64,000 bases of DNA from Candidatus Chlorohelix allophototropha (GTDB lineage: Bacteria > Chloroflexota > Chloroflexia > Chloroheliales > Chloroheliaceae), in assembly GCF_030389965.1 (NCBI RefSeq), contig NZ_CP128399.1, positions 2,532,934-2,596,933 on the forward strand, written 5' to 3'. Position numbers and translations under genes: made by a program. Position 1 is the stretch's first letter; each line of letters begins with the position of its first letter. The notes under the pieces were generated by a model. The model ran no database searches and was not told the DNA's origin. It was given only the letters and a program-made list of their open reading frames with translations. This document shows, one piece after another, positions 53,341 to 62,434 of the stretch.

Positions 53341-55992
53341 CTATTTGTCGCGTACAGTTTCACCAATCGCGGCTTGTGCGGCAGCTAAGCGCGCAATCGG
53401 CACACGGAAGGGCGAGCAACTTACATAGTTGAGATTAATCTGGTGACAGAACTCTACCGAGCTTGGCTCACCACCATGCTCACCGCAGATACCGACCTTT
53501 AAATTAGGGCGAGTGCTGCGTCCGCGTTCCGTTCCGATCTTCAACAATTGCCCTACGCCTTCACGGTCAAGCGCCTGGAAGGGATCATCCTTCAGAATCT
53601 TGCGCTCTACGTAAAGCGGTAGGAACTTACCGCTATCGTCACGGCTCAAGCCAAAGGTGGTTTGAGTTAGGTCGTTAGTACCAAAGCTGAAGAACTCGGC
53701 TACTTCGGCAATTTTATCGGCAGTTAAAGCGGCTCTTGGCAATTCAATCATAGTACCGACTGAATAAGCTAAGCCTGCTTCTTTAACGCCTTCTTCCAAT
53801 GCAACCCTTTCAACTATATCGCGCTGTAGCTTAAGCTCGTTCACATCACTAACCAGCGGGATCATAATTTCAGGGTGAACATTTACGCCTTCCTTCTTTA
53901 CTTCCAACGCAGCTCGGAAAATCGCACGCGCCTGCATTTCGGTAATTTCAGGATATTGGATGCCGAGGCGACAACCACGGAAACCTAGCATTGGGTTAGA
54001 CTCTTTTAGATACTCAATGCGATTCTTGACTTTTTCAACGCTGATTCCCATCTCTTGCGCCAGTTCTACAATTTGTGCATCCTCATGAGGAAGGAACTCA
54101 TGTAGCGGCGGGTCAAGGGTGCGAATGGTAACAGGAAAACCGTCCATCGCCTTGAAAATACCTACAAAGTCTTCCTTTTGATAGGGCAGAATCTTTTCAA
54201 GAGCTTTTTTGCGATCTTCTTGATTATCCGAAAGGATCATCTCGCGGATCGCCATAATGCGATTACCTTCGAAGAACATGTGCTCGGTGCGGGTAAGACC
54301 AATACCCTGTGCGCCAAACTCACGCGCTTTGAGAGCATCTTGTGGCGTATCGGCATTGGCACGTATCTGAAGTTTGCGGAACTTATCTGTCCATTCCATA
54401 AGTGTTGCAAAATCACCACTCATTTCTGGAGCGATAGTTTTAACTCTACCAGCCAACACGCGCCCTTCATTCGAGTCTACATCAAGGGTAATCCAATCGC
54501 CTTTTTTAATCACTACATCGGTATCATCAATGCTAAAGCCTGATGCATCTTTGGCAATATGAATTGAGCCTGCCCCTACGATACAGCACTTGCCCATACC
54601 ACGTGCCACTACGGCAGCATGGCTGGTTTTACCACCAAAGGCAGTCAAAATACCGCGTGCCGCTACCATACCGCGAAGGTCTTCGGGTGAGGTTTCCCGA
54701 CGAACCAGAATCACATCTTGTCCGGCATTACCAAGAGCCTCTGCTTCTTCGGCAGTAAAGACAACTTGACCAACTGCTGCACCGGGACTACCAGCTAACC
54801 CTTTGGTAATAAACTTAGCATGAGCTCTCGCCACGGGATCAACACGTGGTAATAACAACTGAGTCAGATCATCGGCAGGAACTCTTTGCAATGCGGTAGC
54901 TTCGTCAATTACCCCTTCGCGTACTAGATCAACCGCAATTTTCACAGCGGCAGGACCGGTGCGTTTACCGTTACGGGTTTGGAGCATGAAAAGTCTGCCC
55001 TTTTCGATGGTAAACTCCATGTCCTGTACGTCTTTATAGTACGCTTCCAAGCGGTGAGCAATCTCACGGAACTGTTTGTAAACACCGGGGAAGTTCGGGT
55101 CATGTTCCATGTCAGAAATGGGGTGGGGGGTACGAATACCGGCTACTACGTCCTCACCCTGTGCATTGGGCAAATATTCGCCGTACAGCACATTCTCACC
55201 GGTGGCAGGGTCACGGGTAAAGGCTACACCAGTACCGCTATCGTCACCCATGTTACCGAATACCATCGTTTGTACGTTTACGGCAGTACCAAGAGCATCG
55301 CTAATTTTGTTAACTTGGCGATAATAAATGGCGCGATCATTGTTCCAACTGGCAAACACGGCTTCAATTGCGCCTTTGAGTTGTTCCAGCGGTTCTTCAG
55401 GGAAAGGCGAGCCAGTTTCCTTAAGCACAATCGCTTTAAACTCATCTTTTATAGCACGCAAATCTTCCGTAGTAAGGTCTGTATCTTTGGCTTTAGGCCC
55501 AATCTTGTGCTTATATGCATCCAGAACATGCTCAAAACTGTCCTTGTTGATATTCAGCACCACGTTACCGTACATCTGCACGAAACGGCGGTAAGCATCG
55601 TAAGCGAATCGCTCATTGCCGGTGCTAGCTATCAAGCCTTTAATAGTGGTGTCATTTAAACCGAGATTGAGAATGGTATCCATCATACCCGGCATTGAGA
55701 ATTTCGCACCACTGCGAACAGAAACCAGCAATGGATTGACCGGATCACCAAATTGACGATCCATTTGTTGCTCTACAACCTTCAGAGCATCCATCGCCTG
55801 TTCCCACATTCCATCAGGGAACTTCTTGCCTTCATCATAATAAGCGTTACATACTTCGGTAGTTATGGTAAATCCGGGGGGAACGGGCATTCCCGCGATT
55901 GTCATACCTGCAAGGCCAGCGCCTTTGCCACCAAGCAGATCTTTCCAACTTGCGTTGCCTTCTCTAAAGAGGTAAATCCACTTCTTTGACAT
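53341..55992 (-). CDS. ppdK: Pyruvate, phosphate dikinase
   Basis: PPDK interconverts pyruvate, ATP and phosphate with PEP, AMP and pyrophosphate. The 883-residue protein has the N-terminal ATP-grasp domain, the phospho-His swivel domain with GGKTSHAAVVARGMGK, and the C-terminal TIM barrel with GICGEHGG near the end, all in family order and length. The ATG at 55992 has GGAGG ten bases upstream, and the promoter at 56049-56077 starts transcription at about 56042, excluding a longer frame. In a phototroph it would feed PEP for carbon fixation or gluconeogenesis. Confidence 0.97.
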   Translation of the reverse strand: MSKKWIYLFREGNASWKDLLGGKGAGLAGMTIAGMPVPPGFTITTEVCNAYYDEGKKFPDGMWEQAMDALKVVEQQMDRQFGDPVNPLLVSVRSGAKFSMPGMMDTILNLGLNDTTIKGLIASTGNERFAYDAYRRFVQMYGNVVLNINKDSFEHVLDAYKHKIGPKAKDTDLTTEDLRAIKDEFKAIVLKETGSPFPEEPLEQLKGAIEAVFASWNNDRAIYYRQVNKISDALGTAVNVQTMVFGNMGDDSGTGVAFTRDPATGENVLYGEYLPNAQGEDVVAGIRTPHPISDMEHDPNFPGVYKQFREIAHRLEAYYKDVQDMEFTIEKGRLFMLQTRNGKRTGPAAVKIAVDLVREGVIDEATALQRVPADDLTQLLLPRVDPVARAHAKFITKGLAGSPGAAVGQVVFTAEEAEALGNAGQDVILVRRETSPEDLRGMVAARGILTAFGGKTSHAAVVARGMGKCCIVGAGSIHIAKDASGFSIDDTDVVIKKGDWITLDVDSNEGRVLAGRVKTIAPEMSGDFATLMEWTDKFRKLQIRANADTPQDALKAREFGAQGIGLTRTEHMFFEGNRIMAIREMILSDNQEDRKKALEKILPYQKEDFVGIFKAMDGFPVTIRTLDPPLHEFLPHEDAQIVELAQEMGISVEKVKNRIEYLKESNPMLGFRGCRLGIQYPEITEMQARAIFRAALEVKKEGVNVHPEIMIPLVSDVNELKLQRDIVERVALEEGVKEAGLAYSVGTMIELPRAALTADKIAEVAEFFSFGTNDLTQTTFGLSRDDSGKFLPLYVERKILKDDPFQALDREGVGQLLKIGTERGRSTRPNLKVGICGEHGGEPSSVEFCHQINLNYVSCSPFRVPIARLAAAQAAIGETVRDK

Positions 55993-56048
55993 GCTAATTT
56001 TTCCTCCGATGCAGTTTTCTGCTAATTCGTCTTTAGTGCGTTGCAAGC

Positions 56049-56077
56049 ATTGTACTACTTTGGCTAATGACTGGCAA
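56049..56077 (-). promoter_or_regulatory. Promoter of ppdK
   Basis: TTGCCA (56072-56077) and TACAAT (56049-56054) are 17 bases apart; each matches consensus at five of six positions. Confidence 0.7.
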
Positions 56078-56106
56078 GATTAGGACTGCTCGAAGATTTT
56101 GAACAC

Positions 56107-56133
56107 AAAAAGAAGGCGCATACAATATGCGCC
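56107..56133 (-). terminator. Terminator of the cysK-rrf2 operon
   Basis: GGCGCATA and TATGCGCC (56115-56133) pair perfectly with a three-base loop, followed on the minus strand by TTCTTTTT. Confidence 0.8.
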
Positions 56134-56147
56134 CTACCTTGCAAAGG

Positions 56148-56588
56148 TTAAATATGATACATAACTTGCGTTTGTAGCGAGTGGTGACGATCCATTAAAG
56201 CTTGTAAAGAGGTGGATTTGAGCGTACTAATTATTTGCTGCTCTACCTCATCCCAGATAGGATTGAGAATTTCGTCAACCTCCACCATGCTTTTTTCTCG
56301 CAAATCGTTAGAATATTCTACAGGCGAGAGAGAACCTTCCAATTCGCTCAAAGCATCATAAAGGGTGATTTGATGGGGGGGACGCGCCAAAACGTGCCCA
56401 CCCTGCGGGCCGCGCAAGCTATGAATTAGCCCCGCTTTTCGCAAAATTATCAACAACTGGTTAAGGTAATCCTCCGCAACCTTTTGAGCTTCAGCGATCT
56501 CGCGGCTACGGCGGGGACGGCTGCCATAGTGCATTGCCAAATCAAATAAGGCACGCAGACCGTATTCCCCTTTACTGGAAATCTTCAT
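56148..56588 (-). CDS. Rrf2-family transcription regulator (CymR-like)
   Basis: The 146-residue winged-helix protein begins MKISSKGEYGLRAL and has YLNQLLIILRKAGLIHSLRG (DNA-binding) and GGHVLARPP, standard for Rrf2. The Cys triad of IscR is missing, so it does not bind an iron-sulfur cluster in that way. It is 12 bp downstream of cysK, as CymR is with cysteine genes, and so is likely the cysteine-synthesis regulator acting on the palindrome at 57728-57744. Confidence 0.9.
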   Translation of the reverse strand: MKISSKGEYGLRALFDLAMHYGSRPRRSREIAEAQKVAEDYLNQLLIILRKAGLIHSLRGPQGGHVLARPPHQITLYDALSELEGSLSPVEYSNDLREKSMVEVDEILNPIWDEVEQQIISTLKSTSLQALMDRHHSLQTQVMYHI

Positions 56589-56600
56589 TTTACCCCCTGA

Positions 56601-57596
56601 TTAAACCTGTAAAGCCTCGCGAATATCGGCGAAAAGAATAGTGCTAAGATAACGTTCGCCAGTGTCCGGCAATATTACCACAATATTTTTCCCCGCGTTT
56701 TCAGGACGTTTCGAGAGTTGCAAGGCTACCCAAGCAGCAGCGCCGCAACTAATGCCTACCAGCAAACCTTCTTTACGCATAATTTCTCTGGCTGTTTGGA
56801 TAGCATCATCATTACTAACCTGCACAACCTCATCTATCAAATCACGCGCCAGCACATCCGGTACAAATCCTGCGCCAATACCTTGGATTTTGTGTGGTTT
56901 GTGCGTACCACCGCTTAACACCGGGCTATCAACAGGCTCAACCGCTACTATTTTTACGCCGGGTTTGATTGATTTAATAACCTGAGCAATACCGGTAATT
57001 GTACCACCCGTACCGACTCCACCGACAACTATATCTACCTGACCATCGGTATCGTCCCAAATTTCAAGAGCGGTGGTATTACGATGAATTTCAGGGTTAG
57101 CCGGGTTCTTAAATTGCTGAGGCATCCACGAATTAGGAGTTTCAGCCAGCAATTCTTCCGCTTTGCGGATAGCGCCGGGCATACCCTGTGAACCGGGAGT
57201 AAGCACTAGGTCTGCACCATAAGCTTTCAGCAACATGCGACGCTCGATACTCATCGTATCGGGCATACAAAGAACTAACTTGTAGCCTTTTACTGCCGAA
57301 ACCCAAGCAAGCGCGATACCGGTATTACCACTGGTCGGTTCAATTATGGTGGTCTCCTGAGTAAGCACCCCACGCCGTTCCGCATCTTCTATCATGCCAA
57401 CCCCAATGCGGCATTTCACACAAAAACCTGGATTAAAAGCCTCCAACTTGGCAAGCACATTTGCTACGCCATTTTCATTAACTTTATTCAAGCGTACTAG
57501 AGGGGTATTACCCATTAACTCTATAGCATTGGCAGCAATTTTGGGACGATGCCGTCGTCGCTGCACAAGATCATTACTTGCATCTACAAGGCTCAT
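56601..57596 (-). CDS. cysK: Cysteine synthase (O-acetylserine sulfhydrylase family)
   Basis: This fold-type II PLP enzyme joins O-acetylserine and sulfide to cysteine. The PLP lysine is K61 in [17 protein letters not shown] (88-93) binds substrate, and GGVGTGGT (about 192-199) binds the PLP phosphate. Usual family sequence at the lysine is GSVKDR; here Cys replaces Ser and Asp, and GISCGAA replaces GISSGAA. These changes are unusual and may alter substrate or redox sensitivity. Other options are cystathionine beta-synthase-like enzymes or O-phosphoserine sulfhydrylase. It is followed by the Rrf2 regulator. Confidence 0.9.
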   Translation of the reverse strand: MSLVDASNDLVQRRRHRPKIAANAIELMGNTPLVRLNKVNENGVANVLAKLEAFNPGFCVKCRIGVGMIEDAERRGVLTQETTIIEPTSGNTGIALAWVSAVKGYKLVLCMPDTMSIERRMLLKAYGADLVLTPGSQGMPGAIRKAEELLAETPNSWMPQQFKNPANPEIHRNTTALEIWDDTDGQVDIVVGGVGTGGTITGIAQVIKSIKPGVKIVAVEPVDSPVLSGGTHKPHKIQGIGAGFVPDVLARDLIDEVVQVSNDDAIQTAREIMRKEGLLVGISCGAAAWVALQLSKRPENAGKNIVVILPDTGERYLSTILFADIREALQV

Positions 57597-57727
57597 TTCT
57601 CACCTTTTCCTCATTACTAAGGACTCTCGTTGCTCTCCGGCTAACTATTCTATATTTAGGGGTTTTGCTGTACGTAAGGGAACAAAGGAGTAGCGAGAGT
57701 GTAATTTAATTATTCTAAAGTACAATC

Positions 57728-57744
57728 TTGAGTAGAATACTCAA
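57728..57744. promoter_or_regulatory. Palindromic operator at the cysK promoter
   Basis: TTGAGTA-GAA-TACTCAA is a perfect 7-bp-arm inverted repeat just downstream of the predicted transcription start of cysK. It is a strong candidate for the Rrf2 protein's binding site. Confidence 0.6.
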
Positions 57745-57761
57745 TTTAGTGTACATCTGGT

Positions 57762-57790
57762 ATTATAATAATGTTAATTAGGATTGTCAA
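57762..57790 (-). promoter_or_regulatory. Consensus sigma70-type promoter of cysK
   Basis: On the minus strand TTGACA (57785-57790), 17 bases, TATAAT (57762-57767): a full consensus match. Confidence 0.85.
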
Positions 57791-57879
57791 TAAACCAGAG
57801 ATTTGAAACGAGGCTATTTATCATTAAAATGAATGTGTAGTAGGAAAGTTTGTTAGGGATATGTCGTGTTTAGTGTGGT

Positions 57880-57898
57880 GGGCATTTTTCTAATGCCC
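57880..57898 (-). terminator. Hairpin after lysK
   Basis: GGGCATT and AATGCCC pair (7 bp) 10 bp beyond the lysK stop; no U-run follows on the minus strand. Confidence 0.45.
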
Positions 57899-57907
57899 GG
57901 CAATTTC

Positions 57908-59017
57908 CTATAATTCCAGCAACATGCGGGTGATGATATTAGCGCCCTTCTCTAAGTCGCTAAGGCTGGCATGCTCATTCGGGGTATGGTCGAGGCTGCT
58001 ATCGCCCGGTCCGTATGCAAGGATAGGGCATTGCCAAATGGGAGCAAGCACGTTCATATCGCTGGTTCCCGTTTTATAACGAAACTTCGGTTGTCCACCT
58101 TCACCACGAATTGCGGATAAGAAAGCTCTTACCAGCGGGTTATTTTTCTCGCTACGCACCGGCGTTTCCTCGCCGCTTAGCTCAAGTACCGCATCACCTC
58201 GCCAAGCATCTAGCAAGGTTTTAAATTCTTGTATGGAAAAACCCACCGGAATCCGAAATCCAATATATAGATGTGCTACTTCCTGAAACCCGTTAGCTTG
58301 GCTGTTAAAATTGCGTAGGGAAGGTTGCAAAGTTTCGAAAATACTTTTACCCGCGTTTAACTCGGTTGCATATGCCTTGATTTTATTCCAGAAATCCACC
58401 GCCTCCTCGCACGCGCTAGGACCATCGGCGGCAGTATGTTTGGTGTCACGGCTTAAAGTATAATCTAGCAGCAAACGTCCTTTGTAACCCAACGTGATAT
58501 TAGACCAACCACTAGGCTCACCGATTACACAAAATTCCGGGCGATAGCGGTTTGCGGCATAACGCGCCCCCTTACTGCTGGCGGCTTCTTCTTCCACTGC
58601 TCCCACCAATACGATGCGTTTTCCATCGGCAGATAATTGCGCTTGCTGACGCACCAACGCGGCAGTACCTAGGGTGAAAGCCGCAAAAGGACCTTTAGCA
58701 TCAACCGAACCGCGCCCGTAAATAGTATCGCCATCTTCCATAAGCTGAACCGGAATAAAACCCGGTACAGTATCGATATGCCCTAACAGCACTAAAGTTT
58801 TAGTAGCTTGCTCCTCTGTTGCACCGATTTCGCCTACCGCATTCCCGGCTTCATCTACATAGGCTTCTCGAAAGCCCCACTCTTGCATCTTGCGCACCAA
58901 AAACTCGGCAACAGCACGTTCCTGATAGCTAGGGCTGTAAATTTCGAGCATTTCCTGAAAAAAAGCCACTCGTTCCTCACTGGATATCGGTTGCGGTAAA
59001 GTAGTAGGATCGGTCAT
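57908..59017 (-). CDS. lysK: LysK-like carrier-protein-lysine/ornithine hydrolase (M20 family)
   Basis: The 369-residue zinc peptidase of the M20 ArgE/DapE group shows GHIDTVPG (metal His/Asp), [20 protein letters not shown] (catalytic Glu) and GEPSGW. It also has the LysK-type TKHTAAD and [15 protein letters not shown] stretches. It would release lysine or ornithine from the LysW carrier in the alpha-aminoadipate-type pathway. The other lysine genes are not in the window; its start overlaps the end of scpA by four bases. Confidence 0.82.
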   Translation of the reverse strand: MTDPTTLPQPISSEERVAFFQEMLEIYSPSYQERAVAEFLVRKMQEWGFREAYVDEAGNAVGEIGATEEQATKTLVLLGHIDTVPGFIPVQLMEDGDTIYGRGSVDAKGPFAAFTLGTAALVRQQAQLSADGKRIVLVGAVEEEAASSKGARYAANRYRPEFCVIGEPSGWSNITLGYKGRLLLDYTLSRDTKHTAADGPSACEEAVDFWNKIKAYATELNAGKSIFETLQPSLRNFNSQANGFQEVAHLYIGFRIPVGFSIQEFKTLLDAWRGDAVLELSGEETPVRSEKNNPLVRAFLSAIRGEGGQPKFRYKTGTSDMNVLAPIWQCPILAYGPGDSSLDHTPNEHASLSDLEKGANIITRMLLEL

Positions 59018-59865
59018 TCTACGTCCTTCATTGAAGTAATGTATATCTCACCAAAAAGTTCGTCTTGCTGTGCTACTACGGCATGCCTTCGCAGTAGTTC
59101 TAGCAATGCCATAAAGGTAACTATAATCTCAAGCTCAAGCCGAGTTTCGGCGCTACGAGACTCAAACAAACTGCTAAAAGCAAGTTGTTTTTCATCTTTT
59201 AACCGGGCTTCAACTAACTCAATACGTTCTTCTATTTTAACGCTGCGCCCCAATTGTTCCTGATTCACTGCCAATGGCAATTTTAACTGTTCCCTTTGCT
59301 GAGCAGCCAATCTGCGTTTTACCAGCGCCAGTAAATCTTGCAGTTTTACGCCATGTAAAGCAAGCCCGCTCTTACCATGCCCCATTTTTTTCAGCGCTGC
59401 GTTTAATTGTTCTAGTTGTAATTCAGTAGGTCCGCTACGTTGGCTGCTATAAGCCCGATAGCCTGATTCGTGGCGTTGTTGCAGAAATCGTGCCGCCTCT
59501 TTTATGCGCTTATATTCGCGCAACTGGGCGATCAGTTCCTGAGCATCGGTTGTGCTTTCTTCCGGTTCCCCCAGACGAGCGGGTGGAGCAGGTAATAGCG
59601 CAGCGCTTTTTATCAGAAGTAATTTGGCAGATATAACCAGAAATTCTGAAAGTTCGGCAGGATTGATTTCGGTTAGCTGGTCTATATAAGCGGTATATTC
59701 TTCGGCAATATTTGCCAAGGAGATTTCTGTAATGGGCAATTCGTTACGCTCAATCAACTGCAATAACAAATCCAACGGACCCTCAAAATCAAAGCCCGGT
59801 AAGCGCACCTGATAGCGATATACCGTCATCCCAAATACATTTTTCTGGCGAGTTTGTTTTTCCAT
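59014..59865 (-). CDS. scpA: Segregation and condensation protein A
   Basis: ScpA is the kleisin that bridges SMC heads in the bacterial condensin. The 283-residue protein has the diagnostic [23 protein letters not shown] (about 26-48, in segments) at its N-terminus, a variable middle, and a C-terminal winged helix ([28 protein letters not shown], in parts). Length is normal. scpB and smc are not in the window. It lies between an HD-domain gene and lysK. Confidence 0.92.
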   Translation of the reverse strand: MEKQTRQKNVFGMTVYRYQVRLPGFDFEGPLDLLLQLIERNELPITEISLANIAEEYTAYIDQLTEINPAELSEFLVISAKLLLIKSAALLPAPPARLGEPEESTTDAQELIAQLREYKRIKEAARFLQQRHESGYRAYSSQRSGPTELQLEQLNAALKKMGHGKSGLALHGVKLQDLLALVKRRLAAQQREQLKLPLAVNQEQLGRSVKIEERIELVEARLKDEKQLAFSSLFESRSAETRLELEIIVTFMALLELLRRHAVVAQQDELFGEIYITSMKDVE

Positions 59866-59883
59866 TAGCTTTCAGCTATCAAG

Positions 59884-60399
59884 TTAGTTTGCATCGTCTG
59901 CCCCTTTCAACGCAGTAAAAGCCGGGTCATTATCAGGAACACGCCCTGCTATAAGCGCAACCACACGCGGTAAACTACCCACCGCTTCTGCCAATTCTGC
60001 GCTACGTTGTTCGTGGCGAGCTTGTAACCAGAATACATAAAGCCAACTGCTTGGATCAGGCTTTGCCACTTTATATAGTAGGGGCTTACCACCGATTTTC
60101 TTTAGCGCCACCACCAGAATTTTATCCCACAGGCTAATGTATCTGCCCGAAAGGGGGTCGCGTTTGCCTAAATCATGCAACAAGGCTGCTTGTAGTAAGG
60201 CTGTATCTGTCTGATGCCCTTCTTCCCAAAGCATACGACAAACTCTATAAGCATGATGCTGCTCGTAAAGAGGCAAAGCAAAAAATAACGTGGCTTGCTT
60301 CTCACTCAATATTTGGTGTACAAATTCGGACTCAGCCTGATTAAAAGGGCGCGCCCGGAGTGCCATTAGCAATTGCTTACAACGGTAACGAACATCCAT
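59884..60399 (-). CDS. HD-domain protein
   Basis: This product of about 171 residues has the metal-binding HD motif in ALLHDLGK, with a first His in HHAYRVCRML upstream and YISLWDKILVVAL downstream. Such proteins are often phosphohydrolases of nucleotides. I chose the ATG at 60399, just after the stop of the M50-like gene; an earlier start would overlap that gene by 31 bases. Confidence 0.8.
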   Translation of the reverse strand: MDVRYRCKQLLMALRARPFNQAESEFVHQILSEKQATLFFALPLYEQHHAYRVCRMLWEEGHQTDTALLQAALLHDLGKRDPLSGRYISLWDKILVVALKKIGGKPLLYKVAKPDPSSWLYVFWLQARHEQRSAELAEAVGSLPRVVALIAGRVPDNDPAFTALKGADDAN

Positions 60400-60410
60400 C
60401 TTTGAATCTA

Positions 60411-61079
60411 CTATCCTAATGGTATTCCAAATAATCCGCATACCGCCCGTACTATTGGATTAATAATAAAATCGAAAATTGGGTTGCCGCCTCTGGAACT
60501 AAATATACCGAATAAAAAAGGAATGAACAGGACAACAATTACCAGTATGAGTGTGCCGTAAGTTTCATAGCTTTGCAATTTCACATCCCATTGAGCCGGA
60601 AGTAAGCCCTTGATGAAATAATAGCCGTCTAAAGGTGGGATTGGAAGCAGATCAAAAGCAAACAGAAGAAAATTTACCAGCACCAAGCCGGACAGAAAGT
60701 TTGCCAGCAAATCAGTGCTTTTAGCATTTCGGATATAAGGGCTTGCCGCCAGCCAAATTAGCCAACCAAGCAGCAGATTTGCAAGGATACCAACTGCCGA
60801 TACAAGGGTAGTACTGCCACGCCCGCCACGCAGGGCATTGGTATTCACTTCAACGGGCTTGCCCCAAGTTATAACCGGGTAGCCTACACTAGCCATAAAA
60901 GCTAACACCAAGCCTAGCCCATGATGATGAGCAGTGGGATTAAGGGTAAGCCTTCCTTGTGAGCGGGGGCGCTTATCGCCGAGCCGATCTGCTATTAGGG
61001 CTTTAAGGTATTCGCGAATTGCAATCCCAAAAATAAAGGCTACAACCCAAGCTAAAAAAACAGCCGTTGAAAAAGTCAT
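60411..61079 (-). CDS. M50/site-2-protease-like membrane protein with degenerate active site
   Basis: The 222-residue protein has six membrane helices in the layout of rhomboid-like M50 site-2 proteases (YwhC group): GRLTLNPTAHH near 43 and DLLPIPPLDGYY near 143-154, which keeps the conserved Asp. The zinc site HExxH, expected near residue 22, reads REYLK, losing both histidines. It is therefore probably not a protease but a fold relative. It heads the operon with the HD gene, scpA and lysK. Confidence 0.85.
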   Translation of the reverse strand: MTFSTAVFLAWVVAFIFGIAIREYLKALIADRLGDKRPRSQGRLTLNPTAHHHGLGLVLAFMASVGYPVITWGKPVEVNTNALRGGRGSTTLVSAVGILANLLLGWLIWLAASPYIRNAKSTDLLANFLSGLVLVNFLLFAFDLLPIPPLDGYYFIKGLLPAQWDVKLQSYETYGTLILVIVVLFIPFLFGIFSSRGGNPIFDFIINPIVRAVCGLFGIPLG

Positions 61080-61229
61080 CTAAAACTCCTGCCGGATTTA
61101 CCATCTGGTCTCATTGTATTATCTAAACATATGCCAGAAATTATAGCATATCCCTGTTTATTACTTGAGATATTCTTCCGGTTGGGAAGTTTCGTGATTA
61201 AACTAACAAAGCGTTTGTAAAGCGCAACG

Positions 61230-62165
61230 TTATAATAGCTCCCGATTGAAAAAAGCTACAGCCCGCCGGGCATATTCATCGGGATAGTCTTGAAAACTGC
61301 GCACATGCTTCGATCCCGGTACTAACCAGCTTTCTGCCACATTCGCGCCACCTGATTTAAGCAATATTTGAAATTCGGAGACCGGGATTTCTTGGTCTTT
61401 TTCAGCGTGAATCAGAAATACTTTTCGCTCTCCTAGTTTGGTAATAGCAACTTCTGGATTAGATTGATCTACATCCAAATCATACATGAGCTTCGCCATT
61501 AGCTTGATTCCGGGATAAAGCAGTATGGGCATCCCGGAATCAGGATAGTATTTTTCATTTATCACCCGGTCAAGGCTACCATAACTGGATTCGATTAACC
61601 CGGCTTTAATATCGGGCGTTTCTGCCATTGCCATTAGCGCGGTAGCAGCGCCCATACTCCAACCTACTACCCCGATATGATTGGGCGAAAATCCTTTACT
61701 CTTCAGAAATTCCACTGCCCCAACTACATCATATTTTTCTTTCCAACCAAAGGTATAACGCTCACCATCGGACAAGCCCTGACCTCTGGTATCGAAAAGC
61801 AGAATATTAAAGCCTTGCTGCCAGAGACGCTGACTCACCGGAAGCAGAAAAGTGCGAGTGCCATCTTTGGAATGAACCATAATCAGCGTTTTCTGCGAAT
61901 TCTGGCGTGGTATCCACCACCCTCTAATTGTTAGCTGCGCGGAATCGCTGGTCTTGAAAGTAATTTCTTCATAAGGCATCCCAAATGTAGTAGGAGTATT
62001 AGGACCAAGATCGCGGGTGGCGCTGGTGGTAAAAACGCTGGCAGCATAGGCACATATTCCGATATAGATTGCTATTACGCCCAGTACCAACCCTGTCAGC
62101 GAAATTTTGAACCGCTTTGTTTTGTAAAAGGCTCTCTTTTGCTTAACACTCGTCTGTATTTTCAT
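61230..62165 (-). CDS. Membrane-anchored alpha/beta hydrolase
   Basis: The 311-residue protein has a basic N-terminus with one membrane helix (about 20-44), then an alpha/beta hydrolase domain: the nucleophile Ser in GWSMGAA, Asp in HAEKDQEIP and His in GSKHVRSF. The ATG at 62165 has AAAGGA upstream; a longer frame to 62300 has no support. The family includes esterases and peptidases of the BAAT/DLH type; substrate is unknown. Confidence 0.88.
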   Translation of the reverse strand: MKIQTSVKQKRAFYKTKRFKISLTGLVLGVIAIYIGICAYAASVFTTSATRDLGPNTPTTFGMPYEEITFKTSDSAQLTIRGWWIPRQNSQKTLIMVHSKDGTRTFLLPVSQRLWQQGFNILLFDTRGQGLSDGERYTFGWKEKYDVVGAVEFLKSKGFSPNHIGVVGWSMGAATALMAMAETPDIKAGLIESSYGSLDRVINEKYYPDSGMPILLYPGIKLMAKLMYDLDVDQSNPEVAITKLGERKVFLIHAEKDQEIPVSEFQILLKSGGANVAESWLVPGSKHVRSFQDYPDEYARRAVAFFNRELL

Positions 62166-62395
62166 AGCAGCTTCCTTTCTTTGCCAGTAAAAATATTCTC
62201 CGGTTAGAACTTTACGAACAAACGAGAAATCTTCCTCCAACCTTAGTTTAGCTGTAACCCGACTGCATATTACAGCGTAATTACTGTCAATTACTGTCAT
62301 TTCGAGCTTGAATCATACATGAGTAGGATTGATTTAGGTGCGGTAGCAAACCATTGGGAAAATTAGCGGTGCTATAGAAAAGAAACTCAGGGGAT

Positions 62396-62426
62396 AAAAA
62401 ATCCCCCTTCGCAGTTTGGAAGGGGG
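62396..62426 (-). terminator. Rho-independent terminator of rpoD
   Basis: CCCCCTTC (62403-62410) and GAAGGGGG (62419-62426) pair; the minus strand continues ATTTTTT. Confidence 0.88.
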
Positions 62427-62434
62427 AGCATTTC

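Noticed and set aside
54979-55659. 226-codon plus-strand frame
   Set aside because: It lies wholly antisense to ppdK and shows no protein-family features.
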